A stretch of DNA of 64,000 nt. Origin: Clytia hemisphaerica (taxonomy: Eukaryota > Cnidaria > Hydrozoa > Leptothecata > Clytiidae). How positions within the stretch are numbered: position 1 is the stretch's first letter; the number at the start of each line of letters is the position of its first letter. Shown here piece after piece: positions 10,350 to 22,422 of this stretch. A program made the translations under genes and the position numbers. The stretch spans positions 806,001 through 870,000 of the forward strand of contig CACVBU010001154.1 in NCBI GenBank assembly GCA_902728285.1, written 5' to 3'. The notes beneath the pieces are model-generated. The model was not told the DNA's origin. It saw only the letters and a list, made by a program, of their open reading frames with translations, and made no database searches.

Positions 10350-10730
10350 TCACTCATCTAATTAAAAACAGACTTTCCCCGAATCTTTCATCGGATCAAA
10401 ACCCGAAAAGACGATTTAAATGTGGACTTCAATATGTTGGACTATTCCTGTTTTGTTTTTGCCTTTCATTTTTCGATTATTGGTGATTGTAATCATTCAC
10501 TCATCTAAATAAAAATAAAATTCATCTAAATAAAAATAAACTTTCATCGAATCAAAACTGAATAGACGATTTGAATGTGGACTTCATTGTTGGACTATTC
10601 CTGTTTTGTTTTTGCCTTTCATTTTTCCATTATTGATGATTCTAGTCATTCACTCATCTAAATAAAAACAAACTTTCATCGAATCAAAACTGAATAGACG
10701 ATTTGAATGTGGACTTCAATGTTGAATGAA
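10350..10730 (+). repeat. About 150 bp tandem repeat, 2.6 copies
   Basis: Copies start near 10350, 10497 and 10650, each beginning CACTCATCTAA and containing GACGATTTGAATGTGGAC and TCCTGTTTTGTTTTTGCC. It lies directly upstream of the 394-codon gene, so it may overlap that gene's promoter or 5' region. This placement is inference. Confidence 0.7.
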
Positions 10731-10867
10731 ATAAAGTTATCGTTTCTGTATTTCCAGATCTTGGATTTGATTTATTAAGAGGCTTTAGGTCATCAAAACC
10801 CTTTTTGCCCTCACATTTCATTTTACTGAAATTTGATGCAGTATATACATACACATTTGGGAAATGA

Positions 10868-12052
10868 ATGATGTTTTTCTTGTCTTTGTTGATTTTTCAT
10901 TCGATTTTATTAATTGAAGCATCTGGTCAAAAACAGAACACTAATTGTTTGAAAACAAGAAATGTGACCATAATTCTTGACCAATTGATGGATCCATTTC
11001 CTAAAATGGATCCGCATAGTGAGGGACCCGTATTTGGTTACGACCCGACAAACCTATACCAGCTTTCCTCACAGTTACTGCGAATACCATGTACAGATGT
11101 TTGGATGTATTCACGCCTCAGAAAAAGATCAATCCAACTCAAAGAGAATGATCTTATGTTAGATTTAGCAAATGAAATGGCTACATTGACAAATATCGAG
11201 ACAACTGATTTTCTTGCATTTATATCAAGATTTCATTCAGGCAATGGGGCTATCAAGCAAACTATCGTATATCTGCACTACGACTTATATGAAGATGTAA
11301 GAAAATATTTTGATAGTAAAGATGATTTGAAAAAGAAAGCAAATGCATTAGAAGAACTGCAAAATGAAAAACATTACAAAATTATAATACATTGTAATGG
11401 ATTACATAATCCCGACAGTTTATCTGAAAGCTTTTTTTGCTCACTTTTAAAAGCCTTTGTACCAAAACAACTATACTTTTTCACACCGCGGGTACCACAT
11501 AACATACCATATCATATACTAATAACACATAAGTACCCAATGGAAGTCAAACAACCGCTACTAATAACAAATAAGTACCTAATGAAAGTCGTCCTAGATT
11601 TGGTGAAAAATGTAAACTATAAAGAGATCGAATTTTTCGGTCGTTTTAAACATCAGTGTTTGAATGATTATACCACATTAAATATAATTTTCGACATAAG
11701 ATATAATGAACATTACTCGAACATTGTGAGATCACTGCAATGGTGTTTCAATGCTTTGGATTTGAACGGGTTGGTCACCACTTGGACAGACAGGTATCGT
11801 AACGAAGTGCTGGTATCCATTTCAAAAGCAGGTGCTCAGCGAACTAACACTTCACAAAGTGTCAAACTTTGGGTCTCTGAGTATGAGATGACAAATTCAC
11901 ATTCACCTGTTTTGTATGAGATAACAAATTCACATTCACCTGTTTTGAAAGAGGAGGGACACGTTATGGTTTTTCCTGAAGATTTTTATAATCCTTTGTT
12001 TTTTCGAATGTTGATCGATCAAATGAATGTTGCTTTATGTGGGGAAAATTGA
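10868..12052 (+). CDS. Predicted secreted protein of unknown family, 394 aa
   Basis: An uninterrupted 394-codon frame starting [20 protein letters not shown], a clear signal peptide with probable cleavage after the small residues near position 19. No later membrane segment is visible. Features: a KRS basic site near 86, a [15 protein letters not shown] helix-like stretch near 155, and Cys spaced through the chain. Two internal duplications can be seen: [20 protein letters not shown], and two copies of NSHSPVL before KEEGHVMVF. It ends [18 protein letters not shown] do not recognise the family. A paralogue with the same C-terminal half is at 21077-21484, and the C-terminal codons plus 3' flank have been amplified into the 5020-8690 satellite. 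Conservation between copies in frame supports a real coding history. It could be the last exon of a longer gene. Confidence 0.65.
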   Translation: MMFFLSLLIFHSILLIEASGQKQNTNCLKTRNVTIILDQLMDPFPKMDPHSEGPVFGYDPTNLYQLSSQLLRIPCTDVWMYSRLRKRSIQLKENDLMLDLANEMATLTNIETTDFLAFISRFHSGNGAIKQTIVYLHYDLYEDVRKYFDSKDDLKKKANALEELQNEKHYKIIIHCNGLHNPDSLSESFFCSLLKAFVPKQLYFFTPRVPHNIPYHILITHKYPMEVKQPLLITNKYLMKVVLDLVKNVNYKEIEFFGRFKHQCLNDYTTLNIIFDIRYNEHYSNIVRSLQWCFNALDLNGLVTTWTDRYRNEVLVSISKAGAQRTNTSQSVKLWVSEYEMTNSHSPVLYEITNSHSPVLKEEGHVMVFPEDFYNPLFFRMLIDQMNVALCGEN

Positions 12053-12640
12053 TTTATGTAAAACTTTCTGTCATTGATTCGATGTCAAATTCATGAAAAA
12101 TTGGAGACTTCGAGAAACCAAGCGAGAACACTCTTTCTTATTAGAACAATTTTATAAGAACATGAATCTTATTTTTTGTTAAAAACTTAAGAACAAATTA
12201 AGTAAGAACATCCCAGCCATAGATTTCAGAAATAGCTAAAAAATGGACTTTCTAATCAATTCTTACCAACAGTATAGGAGGAGAAAGAGTCAGAGCCTGT
12301 TTTTCTTTTGCCGAGAAAACCAACTGAACTCGTGTTACCATTAGGAAAAGCACGTTTTCGAATCTTCACTGAGTTTTTTGTACTGTAAACAATAGAATTT
12401 TAAACCCCCTGGATCTGTCACAATTGAGGCTTTTTTCATATCCATTGGCATTTTGCCTATCTTCCATTTGATCCCAACTGTGTCAAAAATTCTAACGATT
12501 CATTGAGATAGAGGTCGAAATTTTTTATAAAAATGCGTAATTCTAGATTACTTTTAGATTAGAAATATATTGATTTTTACAATGTCACTCCGTTACTGCT
12601 ATAAATCAGGTTTAATAGTATTTGTCAATTTAGAAACTTA
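11579..12640 (+). repeat. Segmental duplication, copy 1 (partner 21077-22200)
   Basis: From TTGGTGAAAAATGTAAACTA onward through the stop codon and about 590 bases of 3' flank, this matches 21077-22200 in the same orientation. Small indels separate the copies, so the duplication is not recent. Confidence 0.75.
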
Positions 12641-12744
12641 TTGAGTGTCACATTTCGCTTTCGGTGCAAATTTTCCCTCGGTATTTAAAAGTATGGTGGT
12701 GCATTGTTATCTTTTTAAAAGTAATTCTAAAATAGAAATAATCT

Positions 12745-13484
12745 TTATTTCATTGTCATTTTAATTTAATTTTAATTTCAAAAATTGAGTTTCATTTTTG
12801 TAACAGCCCAGTGTTGTCATTTAAATTTAATTTTGATTTTGTAGGTTGATTTCTTTTTTTGTAACAACCCAGCGTTGTCAATTAAATTTAATTTTGATTT
12901 AAATAATTGATTTCATTTTTTGCAGCATAGCCCAGCCTTGTCATTTAAATTTAATTTTGATTTTAAAAGTTGATTTCATTTTTTGTAACAGCTCAGCATT
13001 GTCATTTAAATTAAATTTTAATTTTATAAGCCGATTTCATTTTTTTTAACAACCCAATGTTATCAATTAAATTTAAATTTGATTTAAAAAGCTGATTTCA
13101 TTTTTTTGTAACAGCCTAGCGTTATCATTTAAATTTAATTTTGATTTTATAAGCCGATTTCATTTTTTTTGTAACAGCCCAGCGTTGTCATTTAAATTTA
13201 ATTTTGATTTTAAAAGCTGATTTCATTTTTTATAGCAGCCCAGCCTTGTCATTTAAATTTAATTTTGATTTAAAAAGCTGATTTCATTTTTTGTAGCTAA
13301 GCATTTTAATAGATTGGTTTCATTTTTTCGTAGCAGCCCAGCGCTGTCATTTGAATTTAATTTTGATTTTAAAAGAAGCTAATTTCATTTCTTTGTAGCA
13401 GCCCAGCGTTGTAATTTAAATTTAATTTTGATTTAATAAATTGATTTAATTTTTTGTAGCTAAGCAGCCCAGTGTTGTCATTTT
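12745..13484 (+). repeat. About 65 bp minisatellite, roughly 11 units
   Basis: The unit is built on TTTCATTTTTTGTAACAGCC followed by CAGCGTTGTCATTTAAATTT and a TTTTGATTTTAAAAG spacer. Units vary by small indels and substitutions. It abuts the composite element starting at 13485. Confidence 0.8.
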
Positions 13485-14858
13485 TGGACCTACCTCCGGG
13501 TGCCCCGGTGGAGGTTCTATAAATTAACCCATGTCCGTTCGTTCGTCCGTTCGTTCGTTCGTTCGTCCGTCCGTCCGTCCGTCTGTTACCAGTTTTTCTC
13601 AGGATTGGCTCATTAGTTTTTTCTGATTTTTTGCTCAATGATGCAAAATGGCAATGCCCAGAACGTGACGGAGCCCGATTTTTGAGAAAAAATTTATTTG
13701 GGCAAATTTGGGCCAAAAACTACCTAAAAATAGGGTTTTTTGGACTTTGCGCAAAATCCTGTCATTACTTTTTTCTGATTTTTTTGTACAAAGATGGAGG
13801 GCAAGATTCTCTAAAGAATGGCTGAAGTGGTTTTTCCCGGAAAATTCTTATTCGCCTTAAAAAACGGATTTTCGTATTTTGGGGGAAATTCCCTTTAATC
13901 AAATAAGAAAATATAGCTTTTAACAATGTTGACTCATTGTTTTTTTCTGATTTTTTGCACAATGATGCAAAATGGCAATGCCTAAAATGTTTCGGAGCCC
14001 GATTTTCGAAAAAAAATATATTTGGGCAAATTTGGGCCAAAAACTACCTAAAAATAGGGTTTTTTGGACTTTGTGCAAAATCCTGTCATTACTTTTTTCT
14101 GATTTTTTGTACAAAGATGGAGGGCAAGATTCTCTAAAGAATGGCTGAAGTGGTTTTTCCCGGAAAATTCTTTTTCGCCTTAAAAAACGGATTTTCGTAT
14201 TTTGGGGAAATTCCCTTTAACCAAATAAAAAAATATAGCTTTTCTCAAAGTTGACTCATTATTTTTTTCTGATTTTCTGCACAATGATGCAAAATGGCAA
14301 TGCCTAAAATGTTACGGAGCCAGATTTTCGAAAAATAATATATTTGGGCAAAATTTGGGCCAAAAACTGCCTAAAATAGGGTTTTTTGGACTTTGTGCAA
14401 AATCCTGTCATTACTTTTTTCTGATTTTTTGTACAAAGATGGAGGGCAAGATTTTCTAAAGAATGACTGAAGTGGTTTTTCCTGGGAAATTCTTATTCGC
14501 CTTAAAAGACGGATTTTCGTATTTTGGGGAAATTCCCTTTAACCAAGTAAGAAAATATAGCTTTTCTCAATGTTGACTCATAATTTTTTTCTAATTTTTT
14601 GCACAATGATGCAAAATGGCAATGCCCAAAATGTGACGGAGCCAGATTTTTAAGGGAAATTATTTTGGGCAAATTTGGGCCAAAAACAGCTTAAAAGGTT
14701 TTTTGGGCCTGAATGGTGATTTTCGTATTTGGGGAAATTCCTTTTTACCATTTTACATTAATCAACACACAAGCTTTATTTTTCCATTCTGTTTTTTTGT
14801 ACAATTATTGTCACTTTTTCCTTATTTTCATCTTGATGTTAATCATTAGGTAGGTCCA
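13485..14858. mobile_element. Composite element: 11 bp inverted ends plus about 319 bp tandem repeat
   Basis: The ends TGGACCTACCT and AGGTAGGTCCA are exact inverted repeats. Inside lies a (GTTC/GTCC)n microsatellite at 13530-13583, then about 3.5 tandem copies of a 319 bp unit (starts near 13618, 13937, 14256 and 14583), each containing GATGCAAAATGGCAATGCC and GGGCCAAAAACTACCTAAAA. Open frames here simply follow the repeat. No TSD is convincing. It could be a non-autonomous DNA element whose interior was amplified. Confidence 0.6.
13530..13583. repeat. (GTTC/GTCC)n microsatellite
   Basis: About thirteen 4-base units, GTTC switching to GTCC, within the composite element. Confidence 0.9.
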
Positions 14859-15112
14859 TTCAGCATGTTGCTTGTTTGTGTTATGATGGTCCATTTAATC
14901 AATCAAGAAATGAATAAAAATATAAGAAAGTCAATGTCACTGAACTTTACTTGCTAGAGTCAATACCTAATGGACATCAAATACCTATTTCGAGAAAAAA
15001 TGATAATCTAAAAGAACATTAAAAAAAAAAAATATTGTGAAAGACATATCTAGTAAAATCAACCAAATTGAATAAAAGAAAAGAAAACAAAAAACGATAA
15101 ATCCAATCAAAA
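14859..15112. other. Non-coding stretch
   Basis: AT-rich, no gene or repeat recognised. Confidence 0.4.
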
Positions 15113-15114
15113 TA

Positions 15115-15287
15115 GACATTATCGGAGTTTTTGATTTTTCTAAAAAAGCGACGTATTGTGGGATTGTTTCGAGTGTATTACAATAGAATTCCCTCGAGGA
15201 ATTCCTAAGAGATTTCTATTGTAATACACTCGAAACAATCCCACAATGCATCGCTTTTTTAGAAAATTCAAAAACTCCGATAAGGTC
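15115..15287. mobile_element. 173 bp near-perfect palindromic MITE, TA TSD
   Basis: Arms of about 75-80 bases begin GACATTATCGGAGTTTTTGA and end TCAAAAACTCCGATAAGGTC, meeting around GAATTCCCTCGAGGAATTC. Flanked by TA (15113-15114 and 15288-15289). The high arm identity suggests recent activity or gene conversion between arms. Confidence 0.8.
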
Positions 15288-15289
15288 TA

Positions 15290-16600
15290 TTGCGGCAAGA
15301 TGAAGACATAGCCTGAAATATATATTCGTTGTTCAAGGGGAGTTTTTAAACATCGACCAGAAATGGCGACCACGACCATTGACCAGATAAATTTGGGTTA
15401 TCGAGTTTTTTCCTTTTCTCGAAGTGCCATTATCATTTGAATTTTTTTTTTTTTTTTTTTTTTTAACATTATTATTTCCTTGATCTCCAAAAATATTGGT
15501 TCTTCTTACAAGAAAAGTGTTATATAATGTATATGCTGTGTGTATAAAATATATAAATAACTAACAACTCGAACAGATACGGGAAGAAGGACTCATCGGA
15601 AGGAATAAGGAAAACTAAGTGAAGCTCGGAATCAGAATACTGAGATATGACGTTTGGAAGTTTGTTCGATTAGTAATAATTAAACTGGATAACGGCTTGT
15701 TCGCAAGATAAATTATGGCAGACAGTAAGAAATAAATAAACTATTCTTAGATAAATAATATCTCGTAAATATATTATGATTTTATATAGGCCGACGACTA
15801 GGCATAGAAACAAGATTGTAAGAAGTGTGAAAAAAAAAAAATATGTACTAGTAATCTCATGGTTAGCATGGGATTCCTGGTTAATCTCATATGGTTAAGA
15901 TTGAAATAAGGCGACTCATCATGAAGCATTAAAAGATTTCAATTATACTGAATAACCCTTATACATAGCTCAAGAAGCACCAGGCATAAAAACTGCATAA
16001 TATATTCTAATCAATCAAATTGAATCTTCCATCATCTGATTATGATTATGTTTCTTCTTTACTTACTGAGCTGAGAGTTTTTTTGTTTTGTTTTGTTTTG
16101 GTTTTGTTTCTCTATAGAACGCATTCGAAAATCGAACGTCAAAAAATTCGATTAAAAAACAGAGGGAAATTACAAAACAGCGGGAAATTACAAAACAGCG
16201 GGAAATTACAAAACAGCGGGAAATTTCAAATTAACGTAAACAAAAACGTAAATCAAATTTCAATCAACCATGAGATTATGTAGTTAATTCGATGAGGCGT
16301 TTGAGTTGAGGAATGTGATACGTCGCTAATAGAATTAATTGCTAAATATTAAAAAAAAAAAAAAAACAAAAAAAAAAACGAATTAATGCAAGAGGAGTAT
16401 GCTGTCCCAGCCTTATTGTTAAAAATATATATAGATATAGATATATTAAGCATAAATGTAAACAAATTTTAAACTGATTTAAAACTCAATGTGTCAAAAC
16501 CTAAGGTAAGCTTCAATGAAAAGGAAAGGATGGAGTTAGGTTAGGATCTTGAAGTAGTAAAACATTAGAATTCGCAACACTGTCAAGAATATAGTTATTG
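15290..16600. other. Non-coding stretch with small repeats
   Basis: Holds a T(20+) run near 15440-15463, an 18 bp tandem repeat (16163-16229) and poly-A runs near 16353-16379. The 87-codon frame at 16020-16283 spans the 18 bp repeat and is probably fortuitous, although it includes a hydrophobic stretch. The lower end of the LINE relic (its 3' side) may reach into this area. Confidence 0.4.
16163..16229 (+). repeat. 18 bp tandem repeat, about 3.7 copies
   Basis: Unit GGGAAATTACAAAACAGC, in frame giving GKLQNS repeats on the plus strand. Confidence 0.85.
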
Positions 16601-16629
16601 AGATACTTAGGTAACTTCGAATAGGTGAT

Positions 16630-19556
16630 TATTGAAAAATTTCAAAAATCAAACTGAATTCAATGATTTAGCTAATGCCCTATCAAAATAAAATTTCCAA
16701 GCTAGATTTGCAAAGCTATCTTTTGATTCGATATGCTTTATGTTAATAGGTAAATCATTAAAAGATGTAGCACCCTCGTGCTCAACGGTACCAGCCACAC
16801 GATTTCTGTTTTCAACATCATGCAGAATAATGTTTTCAGAACGCAGCTCTCTGTCAGGGTTGGTTACTTTGGATAGGCGTAGGTAAGATGGCCAATCGGG
16901 GTTATGGAGTGCGCTGTGTACGGTTTTTGCCATGGTGAAGTCGATCATTTCGGTGACGGGTAGCCATTTCAGCTCGATAACATCTTTGATGGAGGCGTGG
17001 CGCTTCATCACAAAACTTGCCGCGGCGTTCTGAACTTTCTGCAAACGTTTTAGTTGGTATTTTGCAGCATCTGAAAGTAGCACAGATCCATACATTAATT
17101 TGCTGAGGACCAAAGACTCCACTAGCATTTTACGTTGGTGCCAGGTTGTGATGTTTTGAAACTGTTTCAAGTTACGAAGTTTAGCAAAACAGCACTTTAG
17201 CGTCTGATTAACATGCTCAGTCCAATCAAGATGCTCGTTGAATTTGACGCCGAGAATCTTGAAGTTCTGGATTCTTTCGATGTCTAGACTGGGAATCCAG
17301 TCGTTTATAACGTTTTTGTTGAAAGCGGGAAATTTTTATGTCGGGATATGGTTAAAATAAATTATATTGATGCTCCTGACAAGTTTTCTACTTCCTATTT
17401 TTTACTGAGTTAAGTCGTCTAGCATGCTAGACTATTCGATGTCTTGCCCGGCACTTTTATCTCGGTGACCAAGTCAGCAAGCGAGTGGCGTTGTGCTAGC
17501 TTTCTGGTTGAAAATACAGTCATTTTTGTTTTCTTAGCATTCAAACAGAGATTATTTCGGTCCGACCACTGGTTAATGTTATCGATCTCTATCTGTACGG
17601 ATTCGATGGTATTCTGTATCTCTTTGATTTTTGCGTGACGTAGTAGTGTTGTATCGTCAGCGTAGAGAAGATAGGTACTCTGACCATTAGTGTTTATTGT
17701 GGTAATGTATAAGTTAAACAGAATAGGGCCGAGTATACTGCCCTGTGGAACACCAAACTGAACGTTTAACTTGTTAGACGATTTGTCGTCGATCTGAGCG
17801 TACTGTTTACGGTTGGACAGATAATCACCGATAAGAAACAAGACTTGTCGGGAGAAGCCAAGATTGTTGAGATGCTCCAGTAGAATACGATAATCAACTG
17901 TATCAAAAGCTTTCGAGAAATCGGCAAAGATCGATAAGGTCACTTCACTTCTACTCATAGCAGTTTTAATATCATCTTTAAGTTTAAGTAGAACAGTTGT
18001 GGTTGAATGAGATTTTCGGAAACCGGGTTGACTGTCGAGGTAAATAGATTTCGTTTCAATGTGGTCTGTAAGTTGTTGAAGAATAACTCTTTCGAATACC
18101 TTGGATAGGATCGGTAGGATGCTGATGGGTCTGTAGTCGACTAGTGATTGGGGATCGTTGATTTTGGGTACAGGACAGATTCGGCTAATTTTCCAGTCGT
18201 CTGGAAAAGTTGACGTTGTTATACAGCTGTTGATGATGTGAGTCAGGGGTGATGCGAGGTATTCTGACACTGGTTTGACGAACTTTGATGGGATATTGTC
18301 TGGTTGAGCAGTCTGATCTCAGTTTTTGGATGGCTTTAAGTACTTCGTCATGAGTCGCATGGCGAAGATGGAAGTTATCTGGATGATCAGGTAACTCGCG
18401 AATAAAGGATTTTGAGAGCTCTCCAGCATTCTTCCCCGTCGTGCGAACAGCAGTTGAATTGAAGAATTTGTTGATTTCGTCTGGATCGATACTCATACGT
18501 TTCAAGCGAGGGTGAAGAATTTTGTTGATGACATTCCATGATTCTGAGGAAGTTTTATTTGCGAGAAGGTTTTTTAGAAACTTTTTCTTTGCATCTCGGA
18601 TATTTGATTTGAGATCGTTTCTTGTCTTTCGGAGCTGCTCCAGCTGTACGTCGTTTCGATCGTTTTTCAGACTCACTCGAAGTTCTTCTTTCTGACGCTG
18701 CAGGTTTCGTACATCTAGATCTTTCATCGACGGAGATGACGGGCGTGTCAATTTAACTTTTCGTATAGGTGCATGGCGGTCAATACACTCAGTGATTAGT
18801 TTATTGAGTGCACTGACCTTATCTGAGGTGTTGTCAAAACCGTACACGATGTTCAATGGAAGCTCACGAAAATCGTTAACATAGCTTTCAAGTACAAGGC
18901 TTCGCTCGTCTCTAATGTATTTGTGTCGAGGTTCGTATCGAGGTTTATTGATTTTTAATATACAAAATGGAGAGTCATGATCGGATATTTCGTCACAGAA
19001 GACAACGTCACTCGCGATCAATTTCGTATCAGTGTTGGTAATGACGTGGTCAATGAGAGTTCTCGACTTTCTCGTGGGTTTGGATACTAGTTGTTTGAGA
19101 TTGAGCGTGCCCAAGATATTGTTGTAGGCTTCGTGCTCAGGTGAGGGTACAAGCAGATCTATGTTCAAGTCTCCTGTGATGATTATTGGACCGTGGTGAA
19201 CGATTGTCGCTTGGGAATCAGTGACTCGAATTTAACTAACCAATCTAGCTTATCACGAGACTTGCTGCTGGGCTGATAAACAATACCGATTAGGACATTG
19301 GAAAGTCGATTCTTACCGGTAAGTTCAATCCACTGATGCTCAATGGTTGTGTCGAAAGATTCGATATCCTTTCGGGCTTTGTGTAGGATGTTTGATTTGA
19401 TGTAATAGCCGACACCACCTCCACGTTTAGCGTCACGATTTCGAAATACTTTTTCGTAGCCTGCGATTTCATAGTGAGACAGCAAGTTTTTATTGTCTTT
19501 TAACCAGGTTTCTGACACACATGGTGATTATATCGAACTGGTGTGTGGAGAGATAT
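16630..19556 (-). pseudogene. Decayed, 5'-truncated APE-type LINE (CR1/L2-like)
   Basis: Minus-strand pieces in order. Endonuclease part, 19183-19550: SETWLKD, then RGGGVGYYIK. After a frameshift near 19170 come GDLNIDLL, KSRTLIDHVITN and ISDHDSPF, the APE-endonuclease motifs. A linker follows. After a frameshift near 18300 comes the reverse transcriptase core, 17419-18280: DYRPISILPILSKVFE, FADFSKAFDTVDY, GVPQGSILGPILFNLYI and LLYADDTTLL, with the catalytic YADD present. A break at about 17320-17440 follows, then the C-terminal region KRLQKVQNAAASFVMKR and ELKWLPVTEMI (16649-17170). The domain order and C-terminal motif fit CR1/L2-type elements. The N-terminal endonuclease start and any ORF1 are missing, cut at 19556 next to a MITE. 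It is inactive through multiple frameshifts. Confidence 0.9.
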
Positions 19557-19567
19557 GAATGAATTTA

Positions 19568-19831
19568 CCTTAATTGGATAAATTTTGGCGGGGATTAAAT
19601 TTGGCGAATTTGGCGAATCTCCAAATTCGGCAATGCGCCAAATTAAATCCCCGCCAAATTTAACAAAAAGAGTATTATGTGAAAAATCACAACTTTTTAG
19701 TATATTTTTGAGTAGTTTTCACCCATTTCAGTGCGACAAAATTTCCAATTCGCGAAATTAAATCCTCGCCAAATTTTACGAAATTGACCTATCGCCAAAT
19801 TAAATCCCCGCCAAAATTTATCCACTTATGG
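19568..19831. mobile_element. MITE with CCTTA ends, TA TSD
   Basis: The left end CCTTAATTGGATAAATTTTG pairs with right end CAAAATTTATCCACTTATGG. Next to each lies the inverted word GGCGGGGATTAAATTTGGCG. TA flanks it at 19566-19567 and 19832-19833. It abuts the truncated 5' end of the LINE relic, so it inserted at or near the truncation point. Confidence 0.8.
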
Positions 19832-20210
19832 TATTGTACTGAAGGGTAAGCTCATCTCTGTCTAATCTATTTATAGCCACGTGTCTAATGTGTAAAACAA
19901 CCATCTCGACGCTCTCGGGGCTTGATTAGGGTGTCAATTTCTATTATTTTTGAATTATTAGCATCAAAATAATTAGTGGCACAAAATTTTTTGATTTTAA
20001 TCATTAGATTATTAGTGTCGAGATTAGTCATTTTGTCAGCATAATGACAATAGAATGATTGATTAGATTCATATTTCTAAAACTGGCTTTTCCAATTTTT
20101 TTCCTACTAACAAAATCTATCTATTCATGCTATAGGCATCTCATTCAGCATAATCAAAATATTTGTTTTAATAAAGCATACAGAGAGAAAGTCAAGAACA
20201 TGACTGGTTA

Positions 20211-20465
20211 CACGTTTTTTTTTTATAAGAACAAACTATATAAGAACATAAGGCTTCGAGGCCCAAAAATTTAAGAACATTCTAAGAATATTCTAAGGCT
20301 TTGGAGACTTAAAAACATGCAATTTCTTAAGAAATTACATCAAAATGCTCAAAAAATGCTGAAAATAAGAACATTTTAAGAACATTTTTAGGCTTCAAAT
20401 CCAAAAAACTAAGAACATCCGAAGGCTTCGAAATTTTTTGACGTTCTTATAAAAAAAAAAACGTG
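20211..20465. mobile_element. CACG(T)n MITE with TA TSD
   Basis: The ends CACGTTTTTTTTTTATAAGAAC and GTTCTTATAAAAAAAAAAACGTG are near-perfect inverted repeats with TA on both sides (20209-20210, 20466-20467). The interior repeats AAGAACAT and AGGCTTCGA words. Confidence 0.85.
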
Positions 20466-20467
20466 TA

Positions 20468-20937
20468 TTTCAAGCGAAAATACAAGCTTAAACCTACTAC
20501 AAAAAAACCGGCACTTTTCACGCCTCTTATACATTTTGTACTTTCGTGTATTTTCTAGCATTTAATCTTTTTCTGTTATCTGGACTTTTTTCGGCATTGC
20601 AGGTGAAATTTTTATCCGACCCTGGATCACTTCGCATAGTTCGGACCCCCCTGCTCTAATCTGAAGCTAGGAATTAAAAAAAAAACTACTGTCATTAAAT
20701 AGTTTCTAATAAATGAAATAATTTTATCAAATTTAGCTAACCTCTGTGGCCAGGCTCTTACGATTTATTTATTTTTCTTTCCCCAAATTTAACCTTAAAT
20801 CTTTCTTGCCTATAAACTAGATTCTAAAAAAAAAGAATGTGTACTGTAGATCAGATTGAAATTTGAGCTTAAAAATCTAACAAACATTGACCTTTATATT
20901 TGGCCTTTTTTGATGGCTCTTTCCACTATATTTAGGA
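20468..20937. other. Non-coding stretch
   Basis: Nothing recognised beyond poly-A/T runs. Confidence 0.4.
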
Positions 20938-21076
20938 GGCCCCAAAGCGATTTGCGTGATGACGTAATCGGGAATTTTTGGAGCGTGATTACGTGATTTG
21001 GCAAATTTCTTTTCGTGATTGCGTGATATGAGAGGTCAAAACGTGATCGTGATTTGAAAGCTTTTTGAGCCATGAT
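20938..21076. mobile_element. GCGTGAT-rich element fragment
   Basis: GGAGGCCCCAAAGCGATTTG followed by several GCGTGAT words matches the left part of the element at 5746-6024. It directly adjoins and probably truncated the paralogue that begins at 21077. Confidence 0.5.
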
Positions 21077-21484
21077 ACTTGATTTGGTGAAAGATGTAAA
21101 CTATAAAGAGATCGAGTTTTTAGTTTTTTTAAACATCAGTGTTTGAATGATAATACCACATTAAATATATTTTTGAATATTGACCCTTACAATAACATTT
21201 TGAGCTCACTGCGATGGTGTTTCAATGCTGCTTTGGATTTGAACGGGTTGGTTACCACTTGGGCAGACTGGGATAGGTTCTCTCAGGATACTGTTATGGT
21301 GTCCATTTCAAAAGTAAGTGCTCAGCGAACTAACACTTCACAAAGTGTCAGACTTTCCGTCACTTATGCTGAGATGATAAATTCACCTGTTTTAAAAGAG
21401 GAAGGACACGTTATGGTTTTTATAGAAGATTTGTATAATCCTCTGTTTTTTCGAATGAATATTGCTTTATGTGGAGAAAATTGA
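21077..21484 (+). pseudogene. 5'-truncated paralogue of the 394-aa secreted protein
   Basis: Matches the C-terminal half of the gene at 10868-12052: [29 protein letters not shown]-like [27 protein letters not shown], and ALCGEN before the stop. It lacks the signal peptide and the first 230 or so residues, has a frameshift near 21125, and has lost five codons (LIDQM) before the end. One NSHSPVL duplication present in the intact gene is absent here. The retained coding similarity shows descent from the same gene. Activity is unlikely. Confidence 0.75.
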
Positions 21485-21690
21485 TTCATGTAAAACTTTC
21501 TGTCAATAATTCGATGTCAAATTCATCTATTGTTTTGAAAATGAAAAAACGTTATGGTTTGGGAAGAATATTTGTATGATCCTTTGTTTTTTCGAATGTT
21601 GTTCGATCAAATGAATATTGCTTTATGTGGGGAAAATTGATTTATGTAAAACTTTCTGTAATTGATTCGATGTCAAATTTATGAAAAATT
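21406..21690 (+). repeat. Two tandem copies of the satellite-like 3' end
   Basis: The segment from ACGTTATGG through TTGCTTTATGTGG, stop and GTAAAACTTTCTGT occurs twice in succession (21406-21540 and 21550-21690). This is the same unit that forms the array at 5020-8690, here at copy number two. Confidence 0.75.
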
Positions 21691-22240
21691 TGGGACTTCG
21701 AGAAACCAAGTGAGAACACTCTTTTTAATTTGGACAATTTTATAAGAACATGAATCTTATTTTTTGGTAAAAACCTAAGAACAAATTTAAGTAAGAACAT
21801 CCCAGCCATAGATTTCAGAAATGGCTAAAAAATGGACTTTCTAATCACTTCTTACCAACAGTATAGGAGGAAAGAGTCAGAGCCTTTTTTTTCTTTTGCC
21901 TAGAAAACCAACTGAACTCGTGTTACCATTAGGAAAAGCATGTTTTCAAATCTTCACTGTGTTTCTTGTGTTGTAAACAATAGAATTTTAAACCCCTGGG
22001 ACCTGTCACAATCAAGGCTTTTTTCATTTCCATTGGCCTTTTGCCAATCTTCCATTTGATCAAAAATTCTAACGATTCATTGAGATAGAGGTCGGAAATT
22101 GTTATAAAAATGCTTAATTCTAGATTACTTTTAAATTGGAACTATATTGATTTTTACAATGTCACTCCATTACTACTATAAATCAGGTTTAATAGTATTT
22201 TGTCATTCCGTTACTACTATAAATCAGGTTTAATAGTATT
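21691..22240 (+). repeat. Segmental duplication, copy 2, 3' flank
   Basis: Corresponds to 12085-12640. Near 22165-22245 it additionally has a tandem duplication of TTACTACTATAAATCAGG. Confidence 0.7.
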
Positions 22241-22422
22241 TTGCATGCAGGCATGTTCCGTTCAATCAATTTTTGACGACATTTCTGGTCAAAAAAATTG
22301 AATTTCGATGGTAATTTTCAATTTTCAATTTTCGAGTTAAAAAATTGAAAATTGAATTTTGATTGAAAGTTTCAATTTTATTTTTATTTCTGCCAGAAAT
22401 GAACTGAAATTTCCAGTATAAT

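Noticed and set aside
12745..13484. CRISPR-like array of regularly spaced repeats
   Set aside because: The whole unit repeats, with no unique spacers, in a eukaryotic context; it is a minisatellite.
13369..14137. Several 60-115 residue frames within the 319 bp tandem repeat
   Set aside because: They recur with the repeat and contain microsatellite-derived RTDGRTNERTNG; no coding signature.
16020..16283. Small membrane protein gene
   Set aside because: Hydrophobic run is TTTTG-repeat derived and the rest is an 18 bp tandem repeat; no similarity or context.
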